A model generated the notes under the pieces. It did no database searches. It saw nothing but the letters and a program-made list of their open reading frames with translations, and was not told the origin of the DNA. From Phycicoccus endophyticus (lineage in GTDB: Bacteria; Actinomycetota; Actinomycetes; Actinomycetales; Dermatophilaceae), in assembly GCF_011326735.1 (NCBI RefSeq), contig NZ_JAANCN010000005.1, positions 124,001 to 188,000 on the forward strand: 64,000 bases of DNA, written 5' to 3'. The translations under genes were made by a program, and so were the position numbers. Of the stretch, positions 63,064 through 64,000 are shown one piece after another (positions within the stretch are counted from its first letter, which is position 1; every line of letters begins with the position of its first letter).

Positions 63064-64000
63064 GTGCACGTCCGGCACCTGTCGGTGGCCGACTTCCGCA
63101 GCTACCCCGTCGCCGAGCTGCCGCTCGGCCCGGGGGTGACGACGCTCGTCGGGCTCAACGGGCAGGGCAAGACCAACCTCGCCGAGGCGCTGGGCTACCT
63201 CTCGACGCTCTCGAGCCACCGGGTGGCCACCGACGCGCCGCTCGTGCGCTTCGGTGCCGAGCGGGCGGTCGTGCGCGGTGCCGTCGTCAGCCGTGGCCGG
63301 GAGACGATGGTCGAGCTGGAGATCACGCCGGGGAGGGCCAACCGGGCCCGCCTGAACCGCTCCCCCGTCCGAGCGCGCGAGGTGCTCGGCACGCTGCGCA
63401 CCGTGCTCTTCGCCCCGGAGGACCTCGCCCTGGTCAAGGGCGACCCCGGGGAGCGGCGGCGCTTCCTCGACGACCTGCTCGTGGCCCGACAGCCCCGGTG
63501 GGCCGGCGTGCGCCAGGAGTACGACCGGATCGTCAAGCAGCGCTCGGCGCTGCTGAAGTCGGCCCAGCCCTACCTCGCCCGCCGGGCCCGGGGGCGCCGG
63601 CCCCGGGTGGGCGCGGAGGGGTTGGACCCGCAGGCCGAGGCGGACTCGGCGCTGCACACCCTCGCGGTGTGGGACGGCCAGCTCGCCGGGGTCGGTGCGC
63701 AGCTGCTCTACGCGCGCCTGCGCCTGCTGCGCGACCTCGGCCCCTACCTCGCGGCGGCCTACGCCGAGGTGAGCGACGGGCAGTCGAGCGCCCGGGCGGC
63801 CTACCGCAGCTCGCTGCGCCAGGAGAGCGCCGAGCAGCTCGCCGCCGGGGCGGTGCCGGAGGTGGAGGAGCTGCGCGAGGAGCTGCTCGCCTCGCTCGCG
63901 GCCGTCCGCGACCAAGAGGTCGAGCGCGGGGTGTGCCTCGTCGGGCCGCACCGCGACGACGTCGTCCTCTCCCTCGGCGAGCTGCCGGCCAAGGGCTACG
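63064..64000 (+). CDS. recF: DNA replication/repair protein RecF (5' part, runs off the window)
   Basis: Frame open from GTG 63064 to the window end (about 312 residues seen of ~380). N-terminus [20 protein letters not shown], Walker [39 protein letters not shown] (shown in parts) and [14 protein letters not shown] near the end. Loads RecA at gaps with RecO and RecR. Starts 8 bases after the gnd stop. Confidence 0.95.
   Translation, partial: MHVRHLSVADFRSYPVAELPLGPGVTTLVGLNGQGKTNLAEALGYLSTLSSHRVATDAPLVRFGAERAVVRGAVVSRGRETMVELEITPGRANRARLNRSPVRAREVLGTLRTVLFAPEDLALVKGDPGERRRFLDDLLVARQPRWAGVRQEYDRIVKQRSALLKSAQPYLARRARGRRPRVGAEGLDPQAEADSALHTLAVWDGQLAGVGAQLLYARLRLLRDLGPYLAAAYAEVSDGQSSARAAYRSSLRQESAEQLAAGAVPEVEELREELLASLAAVRDQEVERGVCLVGPHRDDVVLSLGELPAKGY

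Overview
The window is very GC-rich, with start codons often GTG and many 4-base stop/start overlaps. Its gene order is that of an actinobacterial chromosome around the replication origin: ponA-type PBP / GT87-like protein / rpsF-ssb-rpsR-rplI; ino1 next to a padR gene; pcnA-mutT4; sigma factor-trxB-trxA; parB-parA-rsmG-jag-yidC-yidD-rnpA-rpmH; then dnaA-dnaN-gnd-recF. An actinobacterium of the Micrococcales/Intrasporangiaceae kind is a reasonable guess from this layout, but the sequence alone does not fix the genus.

Layout. 0-12.5 kb: DNA-end and base repair, stress and signalling genes (end of ku, a membrane metallopeptidase, argA, clpC, a luciferase-like oxidoreductase, a nei-type glycosylase, a HAD phosphatase, mutY-disA, radA). 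12.5-22 kb: a BCCT osmolyte transporter, the S6-SSB-S18-L9 operon, a polytopic GT87-like protein, a bifunctional PBP, a PadR regulator and inositol-phosphate synthase. 22-43 kb: an accessory block built around a Tad/Flp pilus. 43-64 kb: a PP2C phosphatase, YceI, CCA-adding enzyme, Nudix hydrolase, a membrane pseudokinase, an ECF sigma/anti-sigma pair, thioredoxin genes, the par genes with four parS sites, the yidC-rpmH block, oriC between dnaA and dnaN, gnd, and recF running off the end.

The Tad block is the most unusual region. One tightly overlapping minus-strand operon encodes a zinc-ribbon protein, CpaB, a TadZ ATPase fused to a TadE-like pseudopilin, a second TadE, TadA, TadB, TadC and a two-component system; the Flp pilin and a TadG-like gene follow. 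Two large proteins carry the same Flp-type prepilin leader (G|ATxLEY) as the pilin. One is joined to an SGNH/GDSL esterase-like domain and the other to a 450-residue extracellular domain I do not recognise. The block also holds a prepilin peptidase, two paralogous pairs of OmpA-like protein plus lipoprotein placed at its two sides, and three small proteins sharing a two-cysteine extracytoplasmic domain. I infer a pilus that carries enzymatic or adhesive head domains and is anchored to the wall by OmpA-like peptidoglycan-binding proteins.

A second unexplained signal is a dispersed intergenic repeat. Its core is a GACC-AATA-GGTCAC inverted repeat with a conserved GYCAGGYAC flank. It occurs as three tandem copies at 8.8 kb and four copies at 16.4-16.6 kb, both with a 42-base period, and as one copy inside oriC.
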